Position numbers and translations under genes: made by a program. Positions 52,840 through 62,100 of a stretch of DNA of 64,000 nucleotides are shown one piece after another (the stretch's first letter is position 1; each line of letters starts with the position of its first letter). The notes beneath the pieces were generated by a model. That model was not told the origin of the DNA. It worked only from the letters and a program-made list of their open reading frames with translations, and ran no database searches. This stretch comes from Rhodococcus oxybenzonivorans. Lineage in GTDB: Bacteria > Actinomycetota > Actinomycetes > Mycobacteriales > Mycobacteriaceae. The stretch lies in assembly GCF_003130705.1 (NCBI RefSeq), contig NZ_CP021357.1, forward strand, positions 55,046 to 119,045. Direction: 5' to 3'.

Positions 52840-54648
52840 ATGGCTGAGAAATTGCACACCCGCGATCCCCACAAGTCGGATCTCGGCATCTACCTCGTCG
52901 GCGGGCTCGTCGGGGTCGCGGTCGCCGCGGTCTCGGTGATCGGAATCTCGGTGCGGGTGGGATCGTCCTGGGCCGGTATCGACCAGCAGGTGCCGGGAAA
53001 TCCGATCGACGCCGGGTTTGCCGTGATGAACGGCAAACTGATCTGGCCAGTGCAGGCAACCGTGATGGCCGCCGCCGTGGCGGTGGTCGTGTTCGTTGTC
53101 ATCGGCGTGTGCTCGTGGTGGTGGGCGGACCATAGGTCCAAGCGCCGCAGCAAGACGCCGGCCGGGTTGGCGACGTTGAAAGACCTGCGGGTCGCCAAGC
53201 TCGACGAAGCCTCGGCGCGTAAGGAGGGCCGGTTCCTGCGCCCCTCACTCGAGGGCATCTCGGACAAGGACATCGAGACCGCGGAGCTGGCGTTGCGCCT
53301 GGGTTTCCTGCACAACTCCAAGCACCCGGTGTGGGTGTCGACGAAGGACGCGATCTACGTCGAGGGTGCAGCACAGCAGGGTAAGTCGTCCCGTTTGGCG
53401 GTTCCGATGGTGCTCTCGGCTCCCGGTGGTTGCCTGATCACGTCGACGAAGGTCGATGTCTTGCATCAGACTTGGCTGCCGCGGTTTTTGCGCGGTGAGG
53501 TCGTCGTGTTCGATCCGGAGGACATTTCCGGGTGGCCGGATCGGATCACATGGTCGGTGATCGCCGGGTGTGAGGACGCGGACGTGGCGATCCGCCGCGC
53601 TGCCGCTTTGGTGGCGGCGAAGCCGAAGACCGCGAAGTCGAGCGGGGACGGGGATTTCTTCGATCAGAAGGCAGCGACCCTGCTGCGGTGCTATTTGCAC
53701 GCGGCCGCGCTCGGGGGCATGCGCCTCTCGGACGTGGTGCAGTGGTGCGAGTCCACGGACGCGGAGGATGCCCGGGCAATCCTCGACGAGCGTCATCCGG
53801 AGTGGGCACGCACCCTCGCCGAGATCCTGGATGCGAAGTCGGAGAAGACGACGTCGAGCATTCTGATGGTGCTGACCTCGGTGATGGAGCCGTTGGCCTC
53901 GCCGTCGTTGCTGGCGGCGGTCGATTGCCCGGCCGCGGAGTCGTTCGACGTGCGGGACTTCGTCGATAAGGGCACCGGCACCATGTATGTCCTCTCCGAA
54001 GGCGGTAACGGGTCGGTGGCACCGTTCGCGGCCGCGCTGGCTGCGGAGGTGTTCTTCGTGGCGAACAAGCTCTCGCAACGCCGAGCCGGCCGCAAGCTGG
54101 ACCCGTCGCTGCGTCTGGTCTTGGACGAACTCAATAACGTTGCGCCGATTCCGGAACTGCCCGCCAAGATGTCGGACTCGGGGGGCCGCGGAATCCAGTT
54201 GGTCGCGTTCACCCACAACTTCTCGCAGACCGAACGTCGGTGGGGCCGCGAAGGCGCGAAGGAACTCGCTGGTAGCGCCAATATTCGGCTGATCCTGCCC
54301 GGTCTGCTCGACACCGCGACACTCAAGGAAGTCTCGACGCTACTCGGCTCCATCGAAGAGTTCGTGCTCTCGGCGCCGACGCCGCGTGGACGGGGAATGG
54401 GCGCTGCGCGGGGCGGAAGCCTGCACCGCCGCCAGGTGATGGAGGAATCGGCGATCCGCGAACTCGAAGAGGGCACGGCGTTGATGATTCGCCGCAACAA
54501 CAAAGCCGTCATGCTCGACCTTCCCGGTTTCTGGGAGGACCCACAGATCAATGAGGTCGTCGCCGCGTCGGAAAGGCAGGCGGCCGTCGTCATCGAGCAG
54601 GGTTTCGTGTCCACCTCCGCCCCGATCGAAGTCACCCCGCTCAGCTGA
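52840..54648 (+). CDS. VirD4/TraG-type coupling ATPase
   Basis: This 602-residue protein has two N-terminal transmembrane helices (about 17-38 and 71-93). The P-loop GAAQQGKSSR is at residues 176-184 and Walker B LRLVLDELNNVAPI further on. The PELPAKMSDSGGRGIQLVAF and HNFSQTERRWG region is as in TraG/VirD4 motors. It links the relaxase-bound DNA strand to the channel and pumps DNA. The start is ATG 52840 behind AGGAAG. Confidence 0.9.
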   Translation: MAEKLHTRDPHKSDLGIYLVGGLVGVAVAAVSVIGISVRVGSSWAGIDQQVPGNPIDAGFAVMNGKLIWPVQATVMAAAVAVVVFVVIGVCSWWWADHRSKRRSKTPAGLATLKDLRVAKLDEASARKEGRFLRPSLEGISDKDIETAELALRLGFLHNSKHPVWVSTKDAIYVEGAAQQGKSSRLAVPMVLSAPGGCLITSTKVDVLHQTWLPRFLRGEVVVFDPEDISGWPDRITWSVIAGCEDADVAIRRAAALVAAKPKTAKSSGDGDFFDQKAATLLRCYLHAAALGGMRLSDVVQWCESTDAEDARAILDERHPEWARTLAEILDAKSEKTTSSILMVLTSVMEPLASPSLLAAVDCPAAESFDVRDFVDKGTGTMYVLSEGGNGSVAPFAAALAAEVFFVANKLSQRRAGRKLDPSLRLVLDELNNVAPIPELPAKMSDSGGRGIQLVAFTHNFSQTERRWGREGAKELAGSANIRLILPGLLDTATLKEVSTLLGSIEEFVLSAPTPRGRGMGAARGGSLHRRQVMEESAIRELEEGTALMIRRNNKAVMLDLPGFWEDPQINEVVAASERQAAVVIEQGFVSTSAPIEVTPLS

Positions 54649-54700
54649 ACAATGTCTCGCTTGCCCATCGAATTCCCTAGCCGAAGAAGGAGTTGTGCTC

Positions 54701-55468
54701 ATGGTTCAAGGTCGTCGCAGCAGCACGAAGTCACGCAGTTCGTCCTCGTCGTCACAGCAGTGGGACGAAGTCGGTAAAGCAGTCAAGGCCGGCGCGGACG
54801 AATTGCGTGCGTTGACCACCCACTCACAGCTCTACCAGTGGGCGAAGGAACACAAGTTCGCGACCGCGTCGATGTTCCCGAAGTTCAAGACCGAGCTGAA
54901 CAAGCGGCTCGACATCGATTACGACGAGCTGCGGTCGATCGCACAGCGTGAACGCTTCGCCCAGATCGAAGCAGCCGCCGTAGACGGTCGGTTGGTGGAA
55001 CTGTGGGCGGCCGGTGACGACGAAGTCTCCTCGTATGCGGTGTGCGGGCCGGACGGATTCGTGGCCTGGTACGGAGAGTTCTTCGAGGACGACAAGATCC
55101 GCAAGGAAGGCGATCAGAACTCGGCGGACCTCTCGGCCGCCGGCAAAGCGGTGTTCCTGGCAGGCAAGGTCCGCGAAGAACTCGAGGTCGACGCACTGAC
55201 CGTGCGGATTCACGTTCTCAACCATCACGTTCGCAGTGAGGACCTCATGCGGGCAGCTCTCGGCGCGGGAGTGGTGGTGGAGATCGACGTCGACGACGAC
55301 ACCACCGCGCTGGACTGGTGCCGCGAACCGGGATCGAAGTCCTGGCGGGAAACGAAACTCGAACGCCTCCTCGCCCGCGACACCGACACCGACACAGGGG
55401 AAGACACCGGTCAGGACGAGTCAGACACCATCGACGACACCGACGAAGACGGGGCAGGTGGTCAGTGA
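54701..55468 (+). CDS. Conjugation-operon protein of unknown function (255 aa)
   Basis: The start ATG 54701 follows AAGGAG. A Ser-rich basic N-terminus leads to a soluble domain (FKTELNKRLDIDYDELRSIA, YAVCGPDGFVAWYGEFFEDD) with strands LTVRIHVLNHHV and VVVEIDVDDDTTALD, and an acidic Asp/Thr repeat tail (DTDTDTGEDTGQ). No family is recognised. The acidic tail could help recruit it to the secretion channel. It overlaps the next start by one base (TGATG). Confidence 0.6.
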   Translation: MVQGRRSSTKSRSSSSSSQQWDEVGKAVKAGADELRALTTHSQLYQWAKEHKFATASMFPKFKTELNKRLDIDYDELRSIAQRERFAQIEAAAVDGRLVELWAAGDDEVSSYAVCGPDGFVAWYGEFFEDDKIRKEGDQNSADLSAAGKAVFLAGKVREELEVDALTVRIHVLNHHVRSEDLMRAALGAGVVVEIDVDDDTTALDWCREPGSKSWRETKLERLLARDTDTDTGEDTGQDESDTIDDTDEDGAGGQ

Positions 55469-56274
55469 TGGAGGCCGCCACCGGTCACGAGCCCACGATG
55501 TTCTACCCGAGCGGGCTCGTCGACTACCGCGTGGGGCACACGACCGAGCGTGTGCAAATGCTCGCCACACACGATCCGATCGTCGACGCCGAGGACTGGG
55601 AACGCAGCATCGGGCAGCTATTGGACTGGTTTCTGCGGACCGGTCCGGTGCTTGCCCTCACCCTGCTCGGTCAAACGGACTGCGCGCAAGTGCTTCGCGA
55701 TCTTCCCGAAGTGCATACCCAGGATGTGTTGAAGCGGCCTGCGCTCCTGCGCAAGTACGACGCCGCGCTGACATCGGGGAAAGAGGTGATGGAAGCTGCC
55801 GCTCGCGATCGTCGACGGCCGTACGACTCGGCCGATCCATTGGCCGCCTCGTCTTCGCCTCTTGGTGAGTCCGCGCAGCTCACACAGTTGGTGCAGGACG
55901 TCCACACGGACGCGTACAAGATGCTGGTGCCGACCCGTTCGAAGGCCGGATTGCGGGCAGGCAACCTGCTCGCAGCCGGCCTTATCTCGGCCGATCTCGG
56001 CCCCGAGCTGACCGCCGAGTCGTACGCGCACGAGATCGACATGGATCTGCGGATCGCGTTCTGGGAGAGAGTCGACTCCGCGTTCTGGGTGCCACGGCGG
56101 AGCATCGCCGCGACCGAGGGTCGGTGTGAGCACCAGACCCGGGAGTATCACCGCTGCACCGGACCGATGAGCAAGAGAACGGATATTGTTGCGGCACAAG
56201 ATGATGCCCGTATACGCCAGGTCGGGTGTGTACCGGCGACCCTGCAACGGAAAGTGAGTCGAGACGGTGGATGA
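55468..56274 (+). CDS. Conjugation-operon protein of unknown function (268 aa)
   Basis: This protein is mostly helical (SIGQLLDWFLRTGPVLALTL, LTQLVQDVHTDAYKMLVPT) with a basic C-terminus including CEHQTREYHRCTG. No motif points to an enzyme. It is translationally coupled to the gene before (TGATG) and overlaps the DUF4913 gene, which supports a shared role in mobilisation. Confidence 0.55.
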   Translation: MEAATGHEPTMFYPSGLVDYRVGHTTERVQMLATHDPIVDAEDWERSIGQLLDWFLRTGPVLALTLLGQTDCAQVLRDLPEVHTQDVLKRPALLRKYDAALTSGKEVMEAAARDRRRPYDSADPLAASSSPLGESAQLTQLVQDVHTDAYKMLVPTRSKAGLRAGNLLAAGLISADLGPELTAESYAHEIDMDLRIAFWERVDSAFWVPRRSIAATEGRCEHQTREYHRCTGPMSKRTDIVAAQDDARIRQVGCVPATLQRKVSRDGG

Positions 56275-56701
56275 CGAATTCGACGACGAGCAGCTCGAGG
56301 ACGATGTCCCTGCGCGGGTGTACCGGTGGGTCGATCTCGATGGGGAGCAGGCGGCGGAGCTGTGGGCGGAGCTGATCGCGTGGGTGGGGTGGTTCCGGCG
56401 CCGGTATGCCGTGACCGGCTCGGATGCGGTGATTCCGCCGTGCTGGTTCCGCCATCCCGTGGCGGTCGAGGAGTTGACGGCGCTGATGGTCGCGCACCAG
56501 AGCGCCTACACCCTCGACGAGCCGGGATCGGAGCTTGCAGCGTTCCATGTGCAGTGGCTCTGGCCGACGTTGCGCGATCTCCCGGTCCGGGCCGGATACA
56601 AGCGGTGCTCGGACTCGAAGTGCTCGTTCAACGCGCCGGAGGTGGTCGATGACCATGGTTTGGGGGAGTGGGTTAGCGACGACATCGCCGCCCGGCGATG
56701 A
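56267..56701 (+). CDS. DUF4913 protein of actinobacterial mobile elements
   Basis: This 144-residue protein from GTG 56267 has the DUF4913 signature: LIAWVGWFRRRYAVTG, VIPPCWFRHPVAVEELTALM, and AFHVQWLWPTLRDL. The family is spread over actinobacterial plasmids and phages and is uncharacterised. It is the last gene of the long rightward operon and overlaps the gene before by eight bases. Confidence 0.85.
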   Translation: MDDEFDDEQLEDDVPARVYRWVDLDGEQAAELWAELIAWVGWFRRRYAVTGSDAVIPPCWFRHPVAVEELTALMVAHQSAYTLDEPGSELAAFHVQWLWPTLRDLPVRAGYKRCSDSKCSFNAPEVVDDHGLGEWVSDDIAARR

Positions 56702-56805
56702 CTTTCTGCGTCACGAAAACTGCCGTTGAGCTGCATATATACTTGGTGTTTCCCTGTAAAGTGATGGAAGCGATCGAACGTATCGCACGGGAGGGCTGGG
56801 GCCCC

Positions 56806-57003
56806 ATGACCACTGCGCATAAGGTCACCACACGCACCGCATCACGCGGTGTCGAAGAGTCGATTCAGTTCGCCGCCGCGGGGGTTCGTCTCGCCAGCGG
56901 CACCGTCACCGAGGCCGACAAGGCAGCTGCACGCCGCGTCGCGCGGGGTGTGAGCACGCCGGAGCAAGAGTTGGCGGCGTTCCGCCAGGAGCTCGAGCTC
57001 TGA
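56806..57003 (+). CDS. Small antitoxin-like protein (VbhA-like pattern)
   Basis: From ATG 56806 the 65-residue product reads TTAHKVTTRTASRGVEESIQ, FAAAGVRLASGTVTEADKAA and ARRVARGVSTPEQELAAFRQ. The two-helix pattern with a repeated short 'G.vt/s..' turn resembles VbhA-type antitoxins of Fic proteins. Earlier in-frame starts (56698, 56764) overlap an A+T-rich stretch and are less likely. No toxin gene is adjacent, so it may be an orphan antitoxin or anti-addiction factor. The resemblance is by eye. Confidence 0.5.
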   Translation: MTTAHKVTTRTASRGVEESIQFAAAGVRLASGTVTEADKAAARRVARGVSTPEQELAAFRQELEL

Positions 57004-57068
57004 TCGTCCGTTGCCTGCGACAACTTCACAGTTCGTTCCAATCGGAAGCCCGATATCCCTGAGGGGAG

Positions 57069-57239
57069 ATGCCGCACCGAGTTGACGCACTGGACGTCAC
57101 CGGGGCTGAGGCGGCCACGGCACGGTTCATCTCGTCGGACGCAGGCTGGGCCATCTGCCAACTATTTCCATTCAAGCAGGTACACGGGTACGAGCGAGTC
57201 AAGCCTGAGGCCATTCTGAAGCTGAGAGAACTGAGATGA
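57069..57239 (+). CDS. Small hypothetical protein (56 aa)
   Basis: ATG 57069 follows GAGGGGAG very closely. The product (PHRVDALDVTGAEAATARFI, GWAICQLFPFKQVHGYERV) ends TGA overlapping the lipoprotein start (ATGA at 57236-57239), which supports translation. The family is unknown. Confidence 0.4.
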   Translation: MPHRVDALDVTGAEAATARFISSDAGWAICQLFPFKQVHGYERVKPEAILKLRELR

Positions 57240-57604
57240 GAACCAAGATCGCCGTGGCGGTGGCGGCTGCAGCACTTGCTGTGGTCACCGGCTGCGGCAG
57301 CAACAACGGCGGGACAGGCCCCGGTCGTATCGAGACACGGGCAGACGACAAGCGCTTCGAGTCCGTCCTGGAGCGGGAGAACGTGCCCATCAAGGCGAAG
57401 GACGCCGTCAAGACGGCACATAACATCTGTGAGGACTTCGCCAACAGCACCGACAACCCGGAGAACGTGGACCCGTTCGAGGTCTACCGGATCGTCCAGA
57501 GCGCGGCTATCAAGACCGACCTGAGTGTGGAGGATGCGTCCATGTTGGTCGTAGCGAGTGTCGAGGCCTACTGCCCGGAATACAAAGCGGGGTTCCAGAA
57601 ATGA
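57236..57604 (+). CDS. DUF732-type lipoprotein
   Basis: The 122-residue product has a lipoprotein signal (AVAAAALAVVTGCGSNNGG) and a DUF732 domain with its conserved disulfide pair, Cys in AHNICEDFANSTD and in VEAYCPEYKAGF. DUF732 proteins are small exported proteins frequent in mycobacteria and relatives; the role is unknown. It is coupled to the 56-residue gene upstream. Confidence 0.8.
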   Translation: MRTKIAVAVAAAALAVVTGCGSNNGGTGPGRIETRADDKRFESVLERENVPIKAKDAVKTAHNICEDFANSTDNPENVDPFEVYRIVQSAAIKTDLSVEDASMLVVASVEAYCPEYKAGFQK

Positions 57605-57682
57605 ACTAACCACGGCCGTCGATCAAGGCCAGATGGCCTTTCAGGGCAGTGATGCCTTCGGCCCCTGGATCAAGGTCCGAGG

Positions 57683-57835
57683 TCACATAGCAAGGTCGGC
57701 GATGAAGGCAGCTAAGACCCCTACGCACCAGTCGAGCACACCCGGACTATCCCGGCGACCCCGGACGAGCATCGAGGCCATCAGAGCAGCAGCAGCGATG
57801 AGTACGCAGACAATGATCTTTATCCCTGGCATCAT
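57683..57835 (-). CDS. Possible 50-residue two-helix membrane protein
   Basis: The minus-strand frame from ATG 57835 reads MPGIKIIVCVLIAAAALMAS, then a basic loop VRGRRDSPG, then VLDWCVGVLAAFIADLAM. The two hydrophobic helices and basic loop look like a real small membrane protein, but a good ribosome site is not visible. Confidence 0.4.
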   Translation of the reverse strand: MMPGIKIIVCVLIAAAALMASMLVRGRRDSPGVLDWCVGVLAAFIADLAM

Positions 57836-57933
57836 GCGCCACAGTGAAGCCTGGACCTCCGGCCAAAATCAACGTGATCTGTGGATAACTCCAATTGCTC
57901 GCAGTTCTGCTTGTAGACCTTAGTGTTGGTCTC

Positions 57934-58575
57934 ATGTTGTTGAGTGGTTGGCAGCAGGCGTTGACTGTGTTGCTCACGGTAATTCCGGGATTTGTGTATC
58001 AAGGTGCACGTGCACATTTTCGGGGTCCGACGCCGGATGAACGCGAGATCGGTGTTCGCATTCTGCGAGCTTTGGCGTTGTCGGGGATCTTCGCCCTTCT
58101 GTACGTGGGCGTTCTTGGCTCAAGTTTGACGTCGAAGCTCTCCGATCCGGTGAAGTATCTCGATAACCCGCATTGGTCGGCGTTGTGGGCCTTCCTCATG
58201 GTTTTCGCCATTCCGTTCCTCGCCGCGTTGATCGTCCATCTGTGGAGCAGTAGGAGGCAGTCTCCCGGGGTCCACTGGAGCAAGTTCTTCCGCGTCTACA
58301 ACCCTGTGCCCACCGCGTGGGACTTCGCCAATACCCGGCTTGAGCCGGGTTTCGTGAGGGTCCTGACCAAGGAGGGGCTCTGGATCGGGGGCTATGCCGG
58401 TGAGCAGTCGTTCTTCACTAGTTACCCGGAGAGTCGGGAAGTGTTCGTCGAAGAAGCATGGGTAATCGACAACGACGGCGAGTTCAAGGAGCCGATCTCC
58501 GCTTCGGCTGGAATGTGGGTCCGGTGTGATGATGCGCAGCTCGTGCAGTTCCTCAGGCCAGTCCCGCCAACGTGA
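57934..58575 (+). CDS. DUF6338-type membrane protein
   Basis: The 213-residue protein starts at ATG 57934 (MLLSGWQQALTVLLTVIPGF). Three transmembrane helices lie in the first 115 residues (LRALALSGIFALLYVGVLGS, LWAFLMVFAIPFLAALIVHL). The family C-domain follows, with PTAWDFANTRLEPGFVRVL, GLWIGGYAGEQSFFTSYPES and VDNDGEF-like lines. DUF6338 proteins are widespread and uncharacterised, often near regulators of mobile DNA. Its start region is A+T-richer than the surroundings. Confidence 0.7.
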   Translation: MLLSGWQQALTVLLTVIPGFVYQGARAHFRGPTPDEREIGVRILRALALSGIFALLYVGVLGSSLTSKLSDPVKYLDNPHWSALWAFLMVFAIPFLAALIVHLWSSRRQSPGVHWSKFFRVYNPVPTAWDFANTRLEPGFVRVLTKEGLWIGGYAGEQSFFTSYPESREVFVEEAWVIDNDGEFKEPISASAGMWVRCDDAQLVQFLRPVPPT

Positions 58576-58674
58576 TCGTGCACTGGAACGCTCGGGTAGC
58601 GGGGTGCGGAACTGCGGCTTTCCGTGGATACTCGACGTCAGGCCAGATGTCGACGGCCTCGAGGAGGAATCTCG

Positions 58675-58863
58675 GTGAGTGAGACCAAGAAAAGCGAGGG
58701 CTGGCTGCCGCCACGCACGGGTGGGTACGTCCCTGAGCGAAAGAGTGGCTCGGTCCCGATCCGTGCGGGAGCAGCGAAGACGACGGTGCGCGCAGTTCCA
58801 CCCAAAGGTGGTGGCGGTGTCGGAAACATCCATCGGAAAAACCGAGATGACCGGTCGCGATGA
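58675..58863 (+). CDS. Small basic protein (62 aa)
   Basis: GTG 58675 stands behind GAGGAGGA. The product (SETKKSEGWLPPRTGGYVPE, then RAVPPKGGGGVGNIHRKNRD) is basic and Gly/Pro-rich with no hydrophobic part. It resembles a linker-like or nucleic-acid-binding peptide. It is followed 21 bp later by a second small Pro/Gly-rich frame. Confidence 0.5.
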   Translation: MSETKKSEGWLPPRTGGYVPERKSGSVPIRAGAAKTTVRAVPPKGGGGVGNIHRKNRDDRSR

Positions 58864-58884
58864 AGGAGAACTTCGAGCATCCGG

Positions 58885-59055
58885 GTGCCTGATGGAACGT
58901 TCGGTGCGCAGCCCATCACGCGAATGGTCGATCGAGGTGACGGGACGGAGAAACGAGGCGGATCCAGTCCCAGGCGCCGGCGGCAACCTCCTCCACCACC
59001 GCCTCCACATACTCCACCTCCTGGCGGCGGTGGCGTGAGCCAGAAACCTAAGTAG
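58885..59055 (+). CDS. Small Arg/Pro-rich protein (56 aa)
   Basis: GTG 58885 lies 17 bases after AAGGAGAA (58861-58868). The product (PDGTFGAQPITRMVDRGDGT, then RRRRQPPPPPPPHTPPPGGG) has a run of seven Pro after four Arg, and ends TAG directly before the bidirectional terminator. The position at the end of the operon supports it; the function is unknown. Confidence 0.4.
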   Translation: MPDGTFGAQPITRMVDRGDGTEKRGGSSPRRRRQPPPPPPPHTPPPGGGGVSQKPK

Positions 59056-59059
59056 ACAC

Positions 59060-59099
59060 AAGTAAGACCCCGAACAGAACATCGTTCGGGGTCTTACTT
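59060..59099. terminator. Bidirectional terminator between convergent operon and relaxase
   Basis: Perfect 16-base arms (AAGTAAGACCCCGAAC and complement) surround an 8-base loop. Both flanks end in T-rich or A-rich half-runs, so it can stop transcription from both sides, between the last small gene and the convergent relaxase gene. Confidence 0.85.
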
Positions 59100-59109
59100 C
59101 GTCTGGAGG

Positions 59110-62100
59110 TCAGCGTTCCAGTCCGCGGCCGCGTTGCTTCTGCTGCTCGGCTTGCTCGCGTTGGCGGGCGAGCATCATGGCGCGGTTGTTGCGTTCCTTC
59201 GCCTGATGCGGCCGGGTCGTGTCCTTCTCGGCGATCTGTTCGCGCTGGGAGATCTCGGCCGCAGTCTGCTCGGGAGTGAGGTCACGTCGGCGTTCTTGTT
59301 CGGCGGTGATAGCGGTGTCCTGCCCGGCGAGTTGCTGTTGCTGGGTGTCGATCCGTTCGAGGGCTTTGTCGGCGGTGTTGAGGGCCTGGCGGTCGTGTTC
59401 TTCGGCTTCGCGGAGCGCCGCGGGCAGCTGCTTGTCCGCTTCGGCGGCGGCGGCGGCGACCTGGTCCCATTGGTGAGCGGGTGCGATCGCTTCGGCGTTG
59501 GTGCGGGCGATTTTGAGCTGCTCGACTGCGGCTGCACGTTCGGCGGCGAGAGCGCCGATCTTCGCTTCGAGTTCGGCTCGTTTGCTGCGGGCGAGGCGTC
59601 CGGTGCCGGCGAGTTCGGTGCGGGCGCGGTCGATTGCGGTGTCGACGCGGCGCACTGCTTCGGTGCGGGTTTCGATCGCCGCGCGGGCTTGGTCGAGTGC
59701 GTGTGCGGGTGCGGTGATGCGGTTGTGTTCGCGGCGCACGTTCTCGGTGCGGCTGCGCGCGATTGCTGCTGCGCGGGTCGCTGTGGTGAGGGTGCGGAGC
59801 TGTTCGAGGTGGCGTTGTTTCGCGGCGATATGGCGGCGGGCGGCGACGAGTTTGGCTCCGCTGAGTGCGCGTAGGCCGGTGAGTTGGTGCGGCGCTGCGG
59901 TGCGCGGTTCCCGGGTCGTGGTGGGTTCGGTCTCGTGGTCGCGCTGCGCCGGTGCGGCGCGCGTCTTTCCGCGTCGGGTGATGGGTGCGGTCTCGACGGG
60001 GCGGGGTTGGGCGGCGGTGCGCGTCGTTTCCGGCGAGCGTTCCGGCTGCGGCGCAGGGGTGGGTGTGTCGAGGGTGTCGAGGTAGTCGCGTAGCTCGGTG
60101 GCGTAGGCGGCGAGGGCGCGGTCGATGTGGCTGATCGGTTCGCGGGTGGCGGGCTGCGCGGCCGCGGTGGGGGCATCGCCGAGGGTGCGGATGCGTTCGA
60201 GCAGTGCGGTTCCGTAGCCGTCGATGCGCTCGGGGCCTTGTTCGGTGATGGTGGCCACGAGGGTGTGGGGGTCGCGGCCGCCGTGGATTTCTGCGTCGGC
60301 GACGGCTGCTAGTAGTGGGGTCCACTGTCCGTCGTCGCGGATCGCGTCGACGACGTGAGCGGGGAGCGCCGATTCGAGCAGTGACGCGGCGTCACCTTCC
60401 GCGATACGGGCAAGGGCAGCGTTGTAGGCGGACTGTTGCGGGTGCGTGTACTCGAGGTCGACGGGGCGCAGGCCGTCGAAATCTGTCGCGGTGACGGTGG
60501 GGGAGCTGCCGATCTGGTCGCGCATTCGGGCGGCGAATTCTCGCAGGGAGTGATCGCTGCCGGGGTGGGTCGGCGGGAGGATCGCCAGCTGGTCGTCGGC
60601 GAGTTCAGGTGTCGGCACGCTCTTGAGTCGGCCGAGCAGGGCACCGGGAACGTTTCCGACGGTGGCGAGTTCACGGTCGGTGGCCGCGGTGAGAATGGGG
60701 GCGATGTCCGCGCCGTGGGTGGCGAGTTCCCGTACCCGTGCGACGAGGGAATCGAAGCCGTCCTGCTTCTTCGCGGTGGCCAGGATGGTCGCCGGCAAGG
60801 TGCGGTCGAGCAGGTGCAGGGCGTAGTCGGTGCCGAGTTTGACGGCGGCCACGTCGTAGTAGGTCTGGAAGCGGCCGGGGTCGCTGGCGCGGTCGAGTGC
60901 TTCGCGTAGTTGTTCGGTCGCGGAGATCTCTTCGCCGCGGCGATCGAGGATCTCGGCGAACACACCGCCCCGGGTGGCGACGGGGTCCGGTTGGTGGTCG
61001 AGGTCGCCTTCGGGCAGCTCGTCGGTGACGAGGTAGGCGTAGTTTCCGTGGCGGCCGCGGGTGAGCGCGACGTAGCCGGCTTCGCGGGTGACCGATGCTC
61101 CGAGTAGTGAGCGGGCCACGTCGACTGTCATGCCCTGGGCGCGGTGAATTGTGTGCGCGTAGCCGAGTTCGGTGTGCTTGGCCAGGTACCAGTTCGGGAG
61201 GGTGACGGTACCGCCGTGGCGTTTGTGGACGGCGATGACGCCGTGCTTGGTGACGGCCTGCACGGTCCACAGGTCACCGTTCTGGATGCGGCGGCCGGGG
61301 CGGGTTCCACCCGCCGAGGTGATGCTGGTTTCGTTGCGGCGGGTGACGATGATGTCCCCGACGTAGGCGTGGTCGCCTGCCGCGAGAGCTGCGTGTGCAC
61401 CCTGCGTGACGGTGCCGTCGACCAGGTGGATCGCCTGCGCTGCTTGGTTGAGGGACTGCACGTCGGCGGTGGTCGGGGCGAGCATCACCGAAGTCGATCC
61501 GGCGGCGGTGTCGGCGAGGTGATCGCGCAGGAGTGTGTCGAGTAGTTCGTCTCGGCTGCCTCCGAAGAGGCGGCCACGGTCCTCGTACCATCCGATGACG
61601 GAGTGCTCGCCCTTGCGCAGTGCGAGGGAGATTTCGCGTTCGTCGGAGTCGCTGAAGCGGACGACTTCTTCGAGTTCGGGTGCTCGGGTATCGCGGGCGA
61701 GGAGGCCGAGTGCGCCGCCAGCGTTGACGGCAGACAACTGTGCGGGGTCACCGATCAGCCGGACGACGGCACCGTGTTGGGCGGCGATCTGCACGAGGGT
61801 GTCGAGCTGGTGCGTCGATGCCATACCGGCTTCGTCGACGAGCAGCATCGTGCCGCGGCTGATCTGGACGTCGGCACCGTTGCGGGCGCGGGTGAGGATG
61901 TCGTCGATGGTGCGCCCGCGTACTCCGATGTCCTCTCCGAGCACGCTCGCCGCTGCTGCAGACGGTCCGAGCGCGATCACCTCGCGGCCCTGCGCCTGCC
62001 ATGCGTCGGTGACCGCTTTCATGGCGGTGGTCTTGCCGGTTCCCGCGGGGCCGATACCGACAGCGAGAAGCGGTTCGGTGGTCGCGAGGTTACGTGCCAG

